Counted from the first letter of the stretch, positions 33,925-47,835 are shown. The stretch: DNA of 64,000 bases from Tipula vernalis (GCA_958295665.1 OY282558.1:189085086-189149085), one strand, 5' to 3'. Numbers and translations: made by a program. The notes: generated by a model not told the origin, from the sequence alone.

Positions 33925-36240
33925 CCCGTTTGGAGACACCAGGGTCTGGCGAGACCCTTTTTGTGTTTGTTTGCATTATTTTGATATTTATAATTTCTCC
34001 ATCGTCAAAATATTCCATGATATCCTCAAGCTACTAGTTTTGAACAGATATATGAAAATAAACTACCAAAAATAGGTGGGTGATCGGGAGTTTAAAGGGC
34101 ATCGTAAAATTCTAGTCATATTCGAAACACAAGGGTCTAACCAGACCCCATACACATTTTATATGAAAATATACTAAATTTGTATGTATCTGTTCTCACT
34201 GTATATTTATCACTCCGTCCGGAGATCCCGTTATTTATTCGTTTTCGATTATTGCGCTTTGTATTTTAGCACGTGCAGTGTTATAATCTCTTCGAATTTT
34301 GTGCTGAAAACAGTTTGTAAAGGTTTTTTTTCGGGGCATTTATTTCTGTTTGATCTAATATTATTAGTTTCGTAATTAGTTTAGTGTTTTATTTTCTGTT
34401 TTATTATTCAACAAGAAGCGGGTGATATATTTGTTTTATTTGAATCAACAAGTGGACAAAGTTTACCAGACACGTTCTCGGTTTGAGCCAAGGTTCTATG
34501 AACATGTTGCGGCTGCCTTAACTAAAGATCTTGAACGAGAACCAGAAACGAAGGAAGAACAACACGTTGATACTTTTGCTGTCGAAGCAGATCCCGACGA
34601 AGATGCTGATTTATACCAAATGAAGATGACGCATCAGATATAGAAGCTGAGTAGGAATTAGAGATTCAAGAGGCGTATGACAGCGAAGATAATGAAATAC
34701 TACTATCAACAACTGAAATTCAAACGGCAGTTGACGTACATCAAGTAGACGAAATGCAGCAAGCAGCAGAAATGCAGTCAACAAATGAAATGCAGACCGA
34801 TATGATGGAATCTATGAATTTAGTGCACACAATGAACATGTTCGGGAAAGATGGTATTAAATGGAACAGAGCACTGCCATCAATTGGTCGGACACGTATC
34901 CATAATGTTAAGAGGTTTAGTGGAGGGCCTACTTCTACAAACTCGGTACCCATTGAAGTGTTTAAAAGGGTTCTAACACCAAACATCGTGTTTATCATAA
35001 TAAAGGAAACAAATCGGTATGCGAATGATACAATTAATCAATGGAATACTAAAAATCCAACTAAAAACCAAAATGTATGGAAGGAGTTCAAGGAAATTGA
35101 ACTAAATGCATTTATTGGTATACTCTTAGCTGCTGGTGTAAGCCACAATAATATGCAACATACGAGTTTTCTGTGGAAAACGATGAATCTTTCCATTTTT
35201 AGAGAAACAATGTCATACCGCCGTTTCATTGCTCTGTCACGATATATACGATCTGATGATAGTCGTACCCGTAATTTTTGTGCACAATCCGATAAAGCTG
35301 CTCCAATTAGGGATATATGGAATTTGTTAAACGAAAATTTGGAAAGGAATTATCGACCACATATTGATATTACCATAGACGAACAATTGTTTCCATATCG
35401 TGGGAGGATGAAGTTCACTCAGTACATACCGTCTAAACTTACGAAGTATGGAATTAAAGTATGGTGGGCATGCGATGCAAAAACACACTATCCACTACAA
35501 GGAAATATTTATACGGGTAAAGATGCAGGTGCAGAACGGGCCGTTGACCAAGGGCAAAATGAAATGTTGCGTTTGGCGTCTAGGTATTCGAACTCGGGAA
35601 GGACAATCGTGGCCTCATAGAGAACGGTCTAGGTTTTGTAGGTACGCTGCGAAGCAACAAAACATGAATTCCACCTGAAATGAAAAAAATTCTTCACGGC
35701 CAATACATTCCTCAATATTTAGGTATAACGAAAATAAAGTAGGCGTCGACGCAATAGACCAAATGTTAAGCCACTTTACCGCAAAACGGCGAACAAAAAG
35801 ATGGACTTTGGCATTCTTTTATAACATAATTGACATTATGGGATTGGCGAGTTATATCATCTGGAAAGAAGTTAACCATTACAAAAACACAGATGCTCGC
35901 AGGAAATTTTTGTTCTCGCTTTCAGAAACTCTAAGTAGTTCGTCCGCAAATAGAAGCTCAGTAATAAAGCAATTTTCGTGTCGATCGGCATATACCACAA
36001 CAAATTGATTAAGTTACACTATTTTTTCAGCAAGAAACACCCGTTGTGGCAACGATAAAATGATGTGTCGACGTCCTCCAAATGAAACGTACCTGCCGAT
36101 TATGCCATGAATATGACAAAGCCCGTCGCAAAACTCGCTTTTACTGTGTGAAATGTTCGACGCCAGTATGCCTGCAACACTCTAAATGCATTTATAAATG
36201 CTTCAAATGTAAAAATGAAAAGGAACTTCAAACGTTTTAA
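33921..36240 (+). mobile_element. piggyBac element lacking its right end
   Basis: Left end: TTAA followed by CCCGTTTGGAGACACCAGGG, the form expected of a piggyBac terminus. A palindromic GGGTCTGGCGAGACCC sits just inside (33952-33967) and a similar GGGTCT...AGACCC motif recurs near 34134. The coding region runs to a stop whose TAA overlaps TTAA at 36237-36240, and Tc1 sequence begins right after. No matching right inverted repeat is present, so the right terminus is lost or the junction arose in another way. Confidence 0.78.
34422..36240 (+). pseudogene. piggyBac transposase, frameshifted
   Basis: DDD transposase of the DDE_Tnp_1_7 family acting at TTAA sites. An acidic N-terminal region (34422-34750, broken by one shift and a TAG) leads to a long open stretch 34754-35620: FKRVLTPNIVF, ELNAFIGILLAAG, then the catalytic-core block ITIDEQLFPYRGRMKF and YIPSKLTKYGIKVWW near 35370-35465. 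After a shift and deletion around 35620-35700 it resumes with NENKVGVDAIDQMLSHF and RRTKRWTLAFFYN (35730-35830). It ends in a Cys-rich zinc domain, CRLCHEYDKARRKTRFYC and CSTPVCLQHSKC (36085-36190). Order and length match the family; the lesions disable it. Confidence 0.88.
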
Positions 36241-36242
36241 AA

Positions 36243-36650
36243 GAAGCTTCAATTCTACATAAAGTCATAAAAGGTATGGATTCCCAAATCGTCATCAACA
36301 AACTTTTTAAAGCTTGAATTGATTCTGGGCGCTTTTTGGTTACTTGTAGCTTTATTATAGACCAAATATTTTCTATGGGATTTAATTCTGGACTGTACCA
36401 GCTCAACACATCGATATTTTTTTCTGCAAAGTACTTTTTTACCTTTTAATTGAGAGGCTCCTGGGTCCATAGCAAACGTTTTTTTTTTTTCACTCGTAAT
36501 GTGAACTTAGGCTTCTGGACTGGTTCAAGTGGTTTCAAACCAGCTTTAACAAGTCTTTTTCTCACTAAGCTGGCTGAAATTTGTTTCCCGTTGCTCGCTC
36601 AAGATCCCTTCTTATATCCGATCAAATTTTACAACGGTTCCGACGACATT
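36243..36650 (-). pseudogene. Tc1 transposase, internally deleted
   Basis: On the minus strand a DNA-binding part (ISASLVRKRLVKAGLKPLEP, near 36560) is joined directly to the C-terminal part (KVKKYFAEKNIDVL near 36440, then SPELNPIENIWSIIK with the third catalytic residue, and RPESIQALK). The first two catalytic Asp blocks are missing. It is probably the original cargo of the long-TIR element. Confidence 0.78.
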
Positions 36651-36750
36651 TTAATATTGAAAATTCTAAAATCTCTAAAAATTTATCAAATTCAATGAAT
36701 CAGCAGTGTATCGCTGTAATAAAAGCAAATCGCAGTCCAATAAAATTAAA

Positions 36751-36894
36751 ATATTAAAGATAGAATTTCTATAAGAATTAAGAAACAAAAAAAATAAATA
36801 AATAACAAGTGTTTAATTTATTCCATTACTTTAACTCCAATCAACGTATTTTGAATATATTGGAATTTTTCGGGTTTTCCCCCTAAATCGCAGG
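36751..36894 (-). repeat. Right long terminal inverted repeat
   Basis: Reverse complement of 33777-33924 with scattered differences and a few small indels; ends CGCAGG followed by TA. Confidence 0.9.
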
Positions 36895-36896
36895 TA

Positions 36897-37477
36897 AATT
36901 TATTTATTTTTTTAAAAATTATTTGCGAAAATAAAATATCGCAACAACAACATCGCAGTAAATATGTAGCAAAAAAATAAACGCTTCATAGAAATCTCGC
37001 TAGCGTTTTCTTCGAAGAAAAATTAAATCGCAAGGATTAATATAACAAAAAATATGTTGCCTACATACGTATCGCAGGTCAAAAATATCACAAGCCAAAA
37101 ATATTCCATACATATGTAAGATGTATATTTTTTGATAATTTCTGACGTTAAGATTGTGTATTAATTATTAATAATTGCTTCGTCAACCTTGCAGACACAA
37201 ATCATAGAGTTTTTTTCTCCATTATCGCTAACTTTTGTAAATATAACCATTTTTTAATGGATTTTTAATTCGTTCTATACCTTAGATGATGGGGGCTGCC
37301 ACTACAAACCACCGCTTTTTCAGAATTTATACAATTACAATATAATTCAAATTATTGCTCACAACGTAAAGCGACTAAATTTGAAGCGAAACATTTGTGT
37401 ATGACTAGGTCATACTGAGCAACATATTTATGTTGCAAGGAAAAAACAGAACTAAATTTTAAGGAAGAAATCAAAGT
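36897..37477. other. No gene recognised
   Basis: AT-rich spacer with several ATCGCA phrases (36958, 37031 and 37071 areas) but no clear unit. Confidence 0.45.
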
Positions 37478-37930
37478 ATGAGGGCAACCAAACCATTAAA
37501 TTCATTTGTGGACAAAAGGAAAATTTTGCGGTTGGGTGGTCGAATTGACAAATCGATTGTACCTTACGATACACGTCATCCTATAATTCTGTCTGCTAAT
37601 TCCGATGTCACGAAATTATTAATTGGGAAATACCACAAAATGTATTTACTTAGTGGGGCATCGCTGCTGTTGAGTCTAATTCGAAGAAAATATTGGATAC
37701 GCAAGTATGTCTATTGCATTAAACGACGCCCCCAATCCGTGACCCAACTAATGGGTTTCCTTCCTAAGGAGAGAATAGGGTTAATTTAACCATTTCTAAA
37801 AATAGGCTTGGATTTTGAGGGTCCCATAAAAACCTATTACCTAGTCTAAGTAAGAAGACAGTTTTTCTGAAACTCGTAGGCAATTTGTCAACCGATACTG
37901 ATGTATTTTTAGATAATAGTTTCTTAAATA
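37478..37930 (+). pseudogene. BEL/Pao integrase N-terminal relic
   Basis: Open for 103 codons with KILRLGGRIDKSIVPYDTRHP, a zinc-binding-like H...H and SLIRRKYWIRK, then QLMGFLPKERIG. After a stop, GLDFEGPI (first catalytic Asp) and a decayed VGNLSTDTF-like segment follow to about 37930. The order matches the start of Pao integrase, but the sequence differs from the element at 24199-30473, so it is another family. Confidence 0.78.
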
Positions 37931-38019
37931 TAATGTACAACTAATTTCCAACTCTATTTTTCAAAGATATCAGGTTGCTTGGCATTTTATACCACATTTT
38001 AGTTCTGAGTTAGTTATGG

Positions 38020-39380
38020 TTGGGGTTGTGTTCGAGCAGAGTTGAAGTTGAGTGGGGGTTGAATCAGCGCTTCAGTTGGGAATTTATTTTAGGTTAAGTT
38101 GAAAGTTAACTTGGGTTCAATTCATGTATGCTTGTAATTTTTCTGCCGTGTTGATGTAAGGATTAAGTTGTGCATTGAGTTTAAGGTTAACTTGAGGTTT
38201 GAGTTGGGCGTCGAATTGCAGGTTGAACCAGGATTAAATAGTTCATGTATGCAAACAAGTTTTAAACCATTTTTGAGTTAGGGTTTGAGTTAACTTCGGT
38301 CGGGGACCAAAGTTATTGAAATCCTACCAAAAATGACCAACCCTGTGTCAAAAAAGCAAAAAAAAAATACCCGTCCTTCTATCTGAGCGTCTGAATGTCT
38401 GGATGTTCCCTGTGGTACCCCGAGAATGGCTTGTCCGATTCGGCAATTCTATCCGCCAACCTGTTTTATATTGAAAGCACTGAATTCATAAAATTTTGGA
38501 ATATGCACGTGAAGAGATTCGGCTACTAGCCAATCGAAATGACTCAAACTCACAGGGGTATTGGGATTTGGTATTGCCGTTGAGTTTGGAATGTTCAATT
38601 GGGGGTTGTTGAGTTTGGAAAGTTCAATTGGGGATTTATTTGACAGTTCCGTTGAGGCTTGGGGTAAAGTTAGCTTGAGCTAAATTGAGTTGAATACGAA
38701 AGTAGTTTTTCAGACCAGGTAGGTTTGGGTTCTAATTAAGTGTTAAGTTTGGGGCTACCCCATAGGGCTGAGCCGGGGATCTTACTGGTGTTGAAATGCG
38801 GTTGAGTTAGGGTTAAGTTTTGATATAGTTGGATTGAGTTCAGGTTGAATCTGCGTTTCAATTGTGGACCAATTTCAGTTGATTTGGAAGTTAACTTGAG
38901 TTAAGTTCTTGTACGCATACAGTTTGGTGAGGGATGAAGTGGTGGTCGAAATGAAACTTGAGTTAGAATTGAGATTGGTTGAATTACGCAAACAGTTTTT
39001 GGACGTAGTTGATTTATTTTTGACTTGAGCGATAAATTCAGTTGGAGGATACTCGTAAATTGAGGATTTAGTTGAAGGTTTAGTTGATTGTTGATTTAGT
39101 TGTCGTGTTAGGGTTGAATAGAGGTTGACTTTAAAATGAATTGCGGTTGATTGATGGATTTGAGGGTTTTATTGAAAGTTAGTTTGATTGGAGTTGAGTT
39201 CAAATCCTCATTTAATTTTTCGAATCGAGTTCAATTGTGATTGTGTTGTTGTGATTTAGTTGAACATTTAGTCGTAGTTAATTACACACAGCAAGGAGAT
39301 CAATAAGGTATTGATTATAGAGTTGAGCTGCAGGTCAGACTGAGTTAACTTGAGATGACCACGTATGCACGTAATTTTGC
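38020..39380. repeat. Decayed GTTGAG-rich array with higher-order structure
   Basis: Dense variants of GTTGAG, TTGAGTT and GGTTAACTTGAG over 1.3 kb. At wider intervals a phrase like TTCATGTATGCAAACAGTTT recurs (near 38122, 38243, 38903, 38985, 39362), so the array seems built from longer units that themselves contain the hexamer. About 38330-38560 departs from the pattern and may be an insertion. Non-coding. Confidence 0.75.
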
Positions 39381-39399
39381 GGACCGAACTTCTGACCAC

Positions 39400-40655
39400 T
39401 ACGTGAGGGTTCAGCCCTTTATATTTAGTTTCAAAATAATAAATTGAATAATTAAATTATTTAAAAAAAATCCGAATACATAATTGAAGAAAATATTATT
39501 TAAACTAATGTTTTTGGAGTACAACTCAAACCCTAAAGTCGACATTATGTTTTGGATAAAATAAAACACATATAAGCATACTTGAATCATTATGCGCCTA
39601 TAAAAACATAAATTGCGCAGATTAAAACTTGAAATATAATTCCAGAATAAACAAGAAAAATATGATTTAACTACAAAGATAATATTCAAGCGTCTTTTAC
39701 AATTTTACATTCGACCAATGGGATGGTTATTAAATCCCCATCAAATTTATACGTATTTGATGTTTTTTTTTTACATAATACAAGTACCTAAATGACTAAA
39801 TCAAAATATAATTTTGGATTTCCGCTACATTCGAAGAATTTTCCAATTTCTAAGAGGAAAGGTACTGTTAAATGCTCCGGAGAAAACAATAAAAAAATGT
39901 TTTTATGTTCATTCCAATTTTACGCACAATTAGGATTTATTTCTACGGAGCTGGCATTTTTATGAAAAATTTCCGGAAATGGATTTTTTGTTTTTATTCT
40001 CTTTGTTCAGTTGAATTATATAATGATATATTTCATTATTTTGAAATTCCGTTTGCAGTTTTTTAAATATCGTTTCCCCAAATATACATAATATACAGAT
40101 GTACAAATATTTGTTAGGAGTTTTACGGTTTTTTATATAAATTTGTTAATTTCCGTAGAATCACAAGAAATTCCCAACAGGCAATATTTCAATTTGTATG
40201 GGCTAATCAGTTTTATCTGGGTTAGTTAAAGAGAGACTGATAGGAGCTAAAAACAAACTGCGAAGTGGTCGAGATTACCTTGCACAAATTGTAAACAAAT
40301 AAAAATTAACACAATCCTATGAAGTTTCCGAATATGATTATTATGGTACAATACAAAAAATTGGTCTTCAATTTATAGATTGCGTTGGTAACATAAATAA
40401 CAAATATTTACTAAAAAATTCGCATGAACTTGTCCTAAATTTGTCCCAAAAAAAAAAAATAGGATTTTTTTTAGGACAAACCACGAAACTGAATGCATAA
40501 TGCATACGTGAAGAGACTTATAAGTGAGTATTAGTGAAAAAGCAGAAACTCTCGTTATAACAAATTTCTTTAAAAAATAATAAAAATTATTTAAGAATTA
40601 TATGTAAAATACGATGGAAGTAAGATGTTACCTTTTATATTTTCCTTGTTCAGCT
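39400..40655. other. AT-rich spacer, no gene recognised
   Basis: Only short frames of low-complexity composition. No repeat, RNA or coding signal that I can defend. Confidence 0.5.
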
Positions 40656-40659
40656 CTTT

Positions 40660-41540
40660 ACATTTTGGTGGACGACTTTTCCAACAATACCTCGTCGATA
40701 CGTATATTAAAGTGGAACGAGACCGTATTCAGTGAATGAAGTTCAATCAAAAAAAGCTTCTCAGCGACAATTACGCCAGAGTTAATCGCTTCATCGACAC
40801 ACTCGCTAAGGAAAAGAAAGCTGTTGTTAGTGAGAAAGTAATACCATCATGATTCCCTGGCTCAACTCGATATTACACAGGATGCTTTGAAAACGCTATG
40901 GCTATTGTTCGCCGTCTTGAATCGCCAGATTTCTTCATTACTATCAGTTGCAATCCCAATTGGCCTGAAATTAAAGCAGCGTCATATATTGCTTTAGATG
41001 TTGGAACTATCTTACAACATCTTACACAAGATCAACCTGACCTTGTCGCTAAAATTGCCAAACTTAAATTTGACGAAATCATCGAACAACTGGAAAACAG
41101 CAAATCTTCGGAAAGGTAGCTGCTGATATATAGTATGTATATACCACAAAATTTCATAAATGAGGTTTCCCACACATGCACCTACTGCCGATTATGAACC
41201 CAGAAGAACTGAACGATTTAATATCAGCTGAAATTTCTGACAACGATGATCGTGAATTGCGACAACTAGTTTTAAAACGGATGATTCATAATTCATGCAT
41301 TCCTGAACCCAGGTGCACCCTGTATGATAAACAAAAATAATTGCGTGAAGTACCGCTTCGACTTCGCCGGATGACGAGAGGCCAAAGCACCGATGTCGCT
41401 ACGACACGAAATTGGATCAACATAACACTGACGAATTTTTACATGAACATGCCGTATACCGCAAGGACAAAAATGGTCATCGAATAACACGGATTAATCG
41501 TCACGTTGCTCCATATAATGCTTATCTACTAAAGCGATGA
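40660..41540 (+). pseudogene. Helitron 3: Rep region relic
   Basis: Plus strand. FGGRLFQQYLVDTYIKVE near 40670, then RFIDTLAKEKKAVVSEK, then FPGSTRYY and the open stretch 40898-41119 with MAIVRRLESPDFFITISCN and NWPEI. After a gap comes GFPHMHLLPIMNPEELNDLI near 41170, where the PHMH keeps both His of the HUH metal site, then a decayed segment to about 41540. It corresponds to the middle of Helitron Rep. A LINE tail in the opposite direction follows. Confidence 0.78.
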
Positions 41541-41547
41541 GGTTTAT

Positions 41548-42280
41548 TTATTTTTATTGACAACTGGGCAGCATACAGGATTAACATGTTGCCACATTTC
41601 AAATGGAAAAAAATACATCAATACATATTTAAACTGATAATTATAAAAAACACACACATACATACAACACATACATATTTAAACTGATAATTATTTAAAC
41701 TGATATTTATAACATAATAACAATTATAGAAATAATAATAATAATACAAAATGATGATACAATTTCTTTTATATTAAACGATATTAAACTAAATTACAAA
41801 CCAAAACGCCAATGGAGTGAAAACTGTGAAGCCTAAGTTATGTTAATTTTACTATAGCATCTTAAGTAGCAGTACTATAGTTCAAAAATACAGATTTACA
41901 TCTTTTCCGAAACACCGACAGAGACATGTTGAATAGGTCGAAGTCTGCAAAGTACATCATATGGTTGGATTCCAGTCTATTAATAATTGAAAACATCCCC
42001 AAATTAGTTCTAGAAAGCGATGGTAAAAACAACTGCACGAGGCGAGTCCTGTAAGCCGGGGCATAAAAATGAATTTTTGGCAGTAGAGTTGTGTCGAGAT
42101 GACTATTAACTATTTTAATAAGTAAGAACTCATTAAGTAGGACCCTTCTATTTTCTAGTGTGATCAAATTGAATTTATTACAGCGAGTTTCATAAGCCAT
42201 AAAATTATGTTTTGCCATATAAATGTAGAATATGTGGGGAATCTGTACAAATACTTGTATAAGGGTCATGACTGTGCGTC
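41548..42280 (-). pseudogene. LINE 3' end: RT C-terminus and tail
   Basis: The open stretch 42269-41862 on the minus strand contains ENRRVLLNEFLLIKIVNSHL, LLPKIHFYAPAYRTR and MFSIINRLESN, the C-terminal block that follows RT in Jockey/CR1 LINEs. About 300 bp of AT-rich trailer follow to an A-rich end on the minus strand near 41550, so this looks like a 5'-truncated LINE insertion. It separates the two pieces of Helitron 3. Confidence 0.72.
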
Positions 42281-42429
42281 CATTAAAATAATAGAAGATA
42301 AAAAAAGATGCATTTCTTTACCAGAAACATGCTGGTGATTATTCGGTAATGACATCCAAAAAAAGATTAACTTCGTTCAACGATTAGACATCCATTTGTC
42401 CGGCCAGGCACACGAAGATATTTCAGGCT

Positions 42430-42620
42430 CATCCACACTTTCGAATTTATCCATCGACCTTCGAGTATCAGTATTCATGCATGGCATGTTATATGTCGCT
42501 TTTTCACGAGTGAAGAGGCGAGATAGTTTAAAGGTCTTGCTACCACCAAATAATCCGCTGCACACCGCGTAATGTTGTCTGGAACAAGTTCTAAACACGA
42601 ACCAGAGTACATAAGCATCC
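42430..42620 (+). pseudogene. Helitron 3: helicase C-terminal relic
   Basis: VSVFMHGMLYVAFSRVKRRD and SLKVLLPP read on the plus strand; this is the last conserved helicase motif of Helitrons (HGQLYVALSR). The helicase core between this and 41540 is missing. Confidence 0.75.
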
Positions 42621-42989
42621 CAAGAAATGGCACAAGAGAAGGCACATATTTGATTATTGTAAATTTAATATCTCATACAAAAATAAGAAATTCTATAATG
42701 TTATATTTCAGATTTTGGAGGAAACAGGCGAAGTTGAGACAAAAATTAACAATAATTGATTTTTTGTCGTGTTTGATCAATCAAGTTCGTAACACCAGTT
42801 ATGGTAATTTTAGAAGCGAGGAAATTCAACATCACTCTCAATCAGCTCATTTACTTCAGCTATATATCATCACTTCTTTATATTATTTTAAGTAATTTTT
42901 AATCATTTTATCCACTCCAGTACACTCTATTGTGAAACTACTGTTGCGCAAATTTAAACTTGCGTAAGCATGGAAGAAATTTTCATGCT

Positions 42990-43275
42990 CATGTTACAAT
43001 CTCATTTTCATCAAACATACCGTGTTTCATCTCAATCGGATAAGAAATGGCGTAATTTCATTCAAACTGAAAATTTTCTAGAGCAACACCCGGAACTCAT
43101 TTTGACTTTTCTTTTTCATCATACAAACCGAGTCTTATCCAAATCGGTTGAAAAATGGCTTAGTTCCATTAAAATTGGGCATTCTCCAGAACCACATCCG
43201 GAACTCATATTACAATCTAGTTTTCATCGTAAAAACTTAGTGTCATCCCAATCGATTGAGAAATAGCGTAAATGG
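42990..43275 (+). repeat. 108 bp tandem repeat, three copies
   Basis: TTACAATCTCATTTTCATCA-type starts at 42994, 43102 and 43210, exactly 108 bp apart. Because 108 is a multiple of three, one frame stays open across all copies (42970-43266). It contains phrases such as CCCAATCGATTGAGAAAT that resemble the dispersed repeats often seen at the 3' ends of insect Helitron-like elements. I do not regard it as a gene. Confidence 0.8.
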
Positions 43276-43279
43276 AACC

Positions 43280-45462
43280 TGGGCCCCACTGGAGGGCCCC
43301 TTAAACGAATTTTACTGAAATCAAGACCAGTCGCAATCGCTTCCTGGCACTCGAAGCCACCCCTACCCCCTTTCCAATTTTTATCAAAATCGATCATGTC
43401 GTTTCCGAAACCCTTGATACAAACAAACATATAAACAATTTTATAGCGTTTAAATGTAGTAGATAAAGTAAATGAACTTGTAGTTAGAATTTGTGTTGTG
43501 TTGTGCTAACAAATTTACTAACTATCGACTGCATATGTGGCTGAAACCGAATCGAGTCTCTATTACTAATATTCCTTTCCTATCTTTCGGTTTTGTTGTT
43601 TGTAAAAGAGTGAACGGTGGACCCGGTGTATTCCGGGAATCTTTCCGGGAACCTTAGTCGTACACCTTGTAACGGTTTGTTTGGTAAATTTGAAATCGTG
43701 TGTATATGTATCCCGTGAACCGTTAAACAGAATCGCTTAGTGACCTTGCGGTGTAGCAGCAGATCGCCGGCTAGGTAGCAGTCGTGTGGGTGGGATCTTT
43801 TCACCGATCACCAAGAGCTTGATAAATGGTGCTTTTCAATTGATATGTTTGAAGAAGAAAGGTTGGTTATAAATACAGACCCACTATGACCATTCACTTA
43901 CGCCTATACTCACTTTCGCATTACATATTATTTATATTCAGCTATACAACAGTTGAGTGTCCTTGGATTTTATGATCACTTAATCTTAACCCACACCTCC
44001 TTACAAATAGAACTTCACATGAGCAACATGGAGTTCCCCTTGTGCGGTTAGAAACTCAAATCGTCACAGTTTTTATTTTGTTCAATTACACATTTTTACG
44101 TTAACACCTTACAGTATTCACTAAACTAATCAATACGAACATGACACCGAGCATAATACTTCAGAGAATTAACTAGGATACCGTACAATACACCGCAGGT
44201 TGATATGCTTAAATAAAATAGCAAATATTTTTATACGCTAGGAAACACGTTTAATTAATATATGTGAAATAAAAAAAAATTGATATAAATAGATAAATAT
44301 AATGTACATATAGGGGTACATAAAGATAAATAATATATATAGTATATAAGGCATGCATAAAATAAATATGTAGGTAAATAAATATTTAAGCAGGCAAATG
44401 ATTTCCTAACTACTTAGATGAACCATGGCTCAATAACTTAAACTTAGGTATAATATATAAATTTTAATAAATAAATAAATAGATTTTAATATAAATAATT
44501 AAGATAGAAATTAAGAAGTGCATAACATTATTTTATAGATTATATTCAGCCATCATCATTTTTGTATGCAACATTGCATTCATTGTTGTCAGGCTGTCAC
44601 TCCGTTTTGAAATTTACACACTACGGTACTTATGTATATGAATTTTCTCGAAAGGGTTGTTTTTTTTATATATAATTACTTGAATATGTGCTTACCAAGC
44701 TTTTCGTAGGAACTAGCCACTGAATTGTTCGACAATTAATACTGTATTTGGTCCTTAGCTAAATTTCACAATAAAACACAAATACAACAATATTTAATTA
44801 GAACCAAACTACACACAAAATATAAAATATGTATGTTTAGAAAATTTACCTTGGTAAGCAACGTTAATACACATAAGATTATAAATGCATATTTTCTTTC
44901 GATTGCACTGATAATTATTAAGTGGCTAATTTTAATTTGAACTAACACTGTGTCGCGCTTATACGAGTACATGCAATTATTTTAGATTTGCTTTTTTAAT
45001 TTTTATTTTTAATTTAAATGAAGTATGTACCTAGCCACTTGCACTGTGCACAAAACAATAATGATTAAAAAAAAAATATTTATTTCAGAATTTTAATATA
45101 ACGTTAAATATGTTTTTCCCAACAACAAAAATATTTCATAATCCCGAAATTCATCTATAATCAGCTATGTAATTTCAATTTGTATGTATACAGTACGGCA
45201 CTAAATTATAATAATTTGCGTGCGCTGACTTATCATGCGCGGTAAATACGATTTCAAATTTTGAACTAACCATGCAAAGGTTACCACTTGTATTAAACAA
45301 TCAATCAGTCAAGTTACATTCATTTCTACACAAGTTGTACAAAATTCTATTAAATTTTTAACTTATGTATGGCTACGGTTATTATTAGAAAAAAGAACGT
45401 GGTCAGTAATTAATTTATTGCATCAAAACGAAATATATGTTTTACTTTTATAGTAGACTAGC
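43280..45462. other. AT-rich spacer, no gene recognised
   Basis: No recognisable domain. 43560-43830 is somewhat richer in GC, without an assignable product. Confidence 0.5.
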
Positions 45463-45491
45463 TGAGTTACCCGGCGTTGCACGGGAGGTAT
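45463..45491 (+). other. Possible end of a dispersed arthropod repeat
   Basis: CTAGCTGAGTTACCCGGCGT followed by TGCACGGG resembles the start of non-autonomous repeats common in arthropod genomes. Recognised by phrase only; no partner end was located. Confidence 0.35.
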
Positions 45492-45782
45492 ATATTTCAA
45501 ATACCTTGATTGTTATGCAAGAATTCTCTCTTTACATCGCTGTAGTTGCAATCACATATGAAAAGAAAATTATAAGTAGCTGTATTCAGTAACGGGTGCC
45601 TCCGTCAATGCATCCAGGCGAGCTTTTGTAATGATATTATTGGACATCCTGTTTGTGAGGATAGTTAATTAATTTTGGTTTGGTATTTGTTACCAATTGC
45701 CAAAATACTCCATTTTTATAAACCTTCAACCAGATTAAAGTGAATAATAAATATAAAGATATTTTAGTTAATTATTTTTATT

Positions 45783-46048
45783 ATAAAGCCTTTTGATAAA
45801 CAATATTTTTAAACGGCAAATCGGTGGGAATCATAGGAATGCGCGGAATTAGCACATCTTCCCCTTTACTTTTACCGGTAATAATCGTTGCTTCAATCAC
45901 ATTCGGCATCAATTTCTTCACATAAAGTGGTGTTCCGTTGCACAATTTCGGTGAATCAAAATTTCGGAGCAGTATTGTTGGTGAACCCTGTTTTAAAAAT
46001 AGTATGTGTGGTGGAATACCAGGTGGCTCGAAAGAATTAAGAAACTCT
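45783..46048 (-). pseudogene. Helitron 2 helicase, distal piece
   Basis: Resumes exactly where the LTR insertion broke the frame: [20 protein letters not shown], then [37 protein letters not shown]. These are the late PIF1-helicase motifs. The final motif (GQLYVALSR type) is absent; the frame ends at a stop near 45783. Confidence 0.88.
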
Positions 46049-47831
<1,783 letters not shown>

Positions 47832-47835
47832 CTCT

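Larger units (their letters stand above)
33777..36894. mobile_element. Tc1-type unit with ~145 bp TIRs enclosing a piggyBac gene
   Basis: Both ends carry long inverted repeats: 33777-33924 and 36751-36894 match as reverse complements over about 145 bp, starting CCTG(T/C)(A/G)ATTTAGGGGG. TA flanks both ends (33775-33776 and 36895-36896), the Tc1/mariner duplication. Inside, next to the right repeat, are minus-strand pieces of a Tc1 transposase; the rest is a piggyBac unit starting at the TTAA that closes the left repeat. The simplest reading is a Tc1-like element invaded by piggyBac and partly deleted. Confidence 0.85.

Noticed and set aside
42985..43275. The 108 bp repeats as a CRISPR-like array
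   Set aside because: Units are adjacent without unique spacers, only three copies, and the context is an insect genome.
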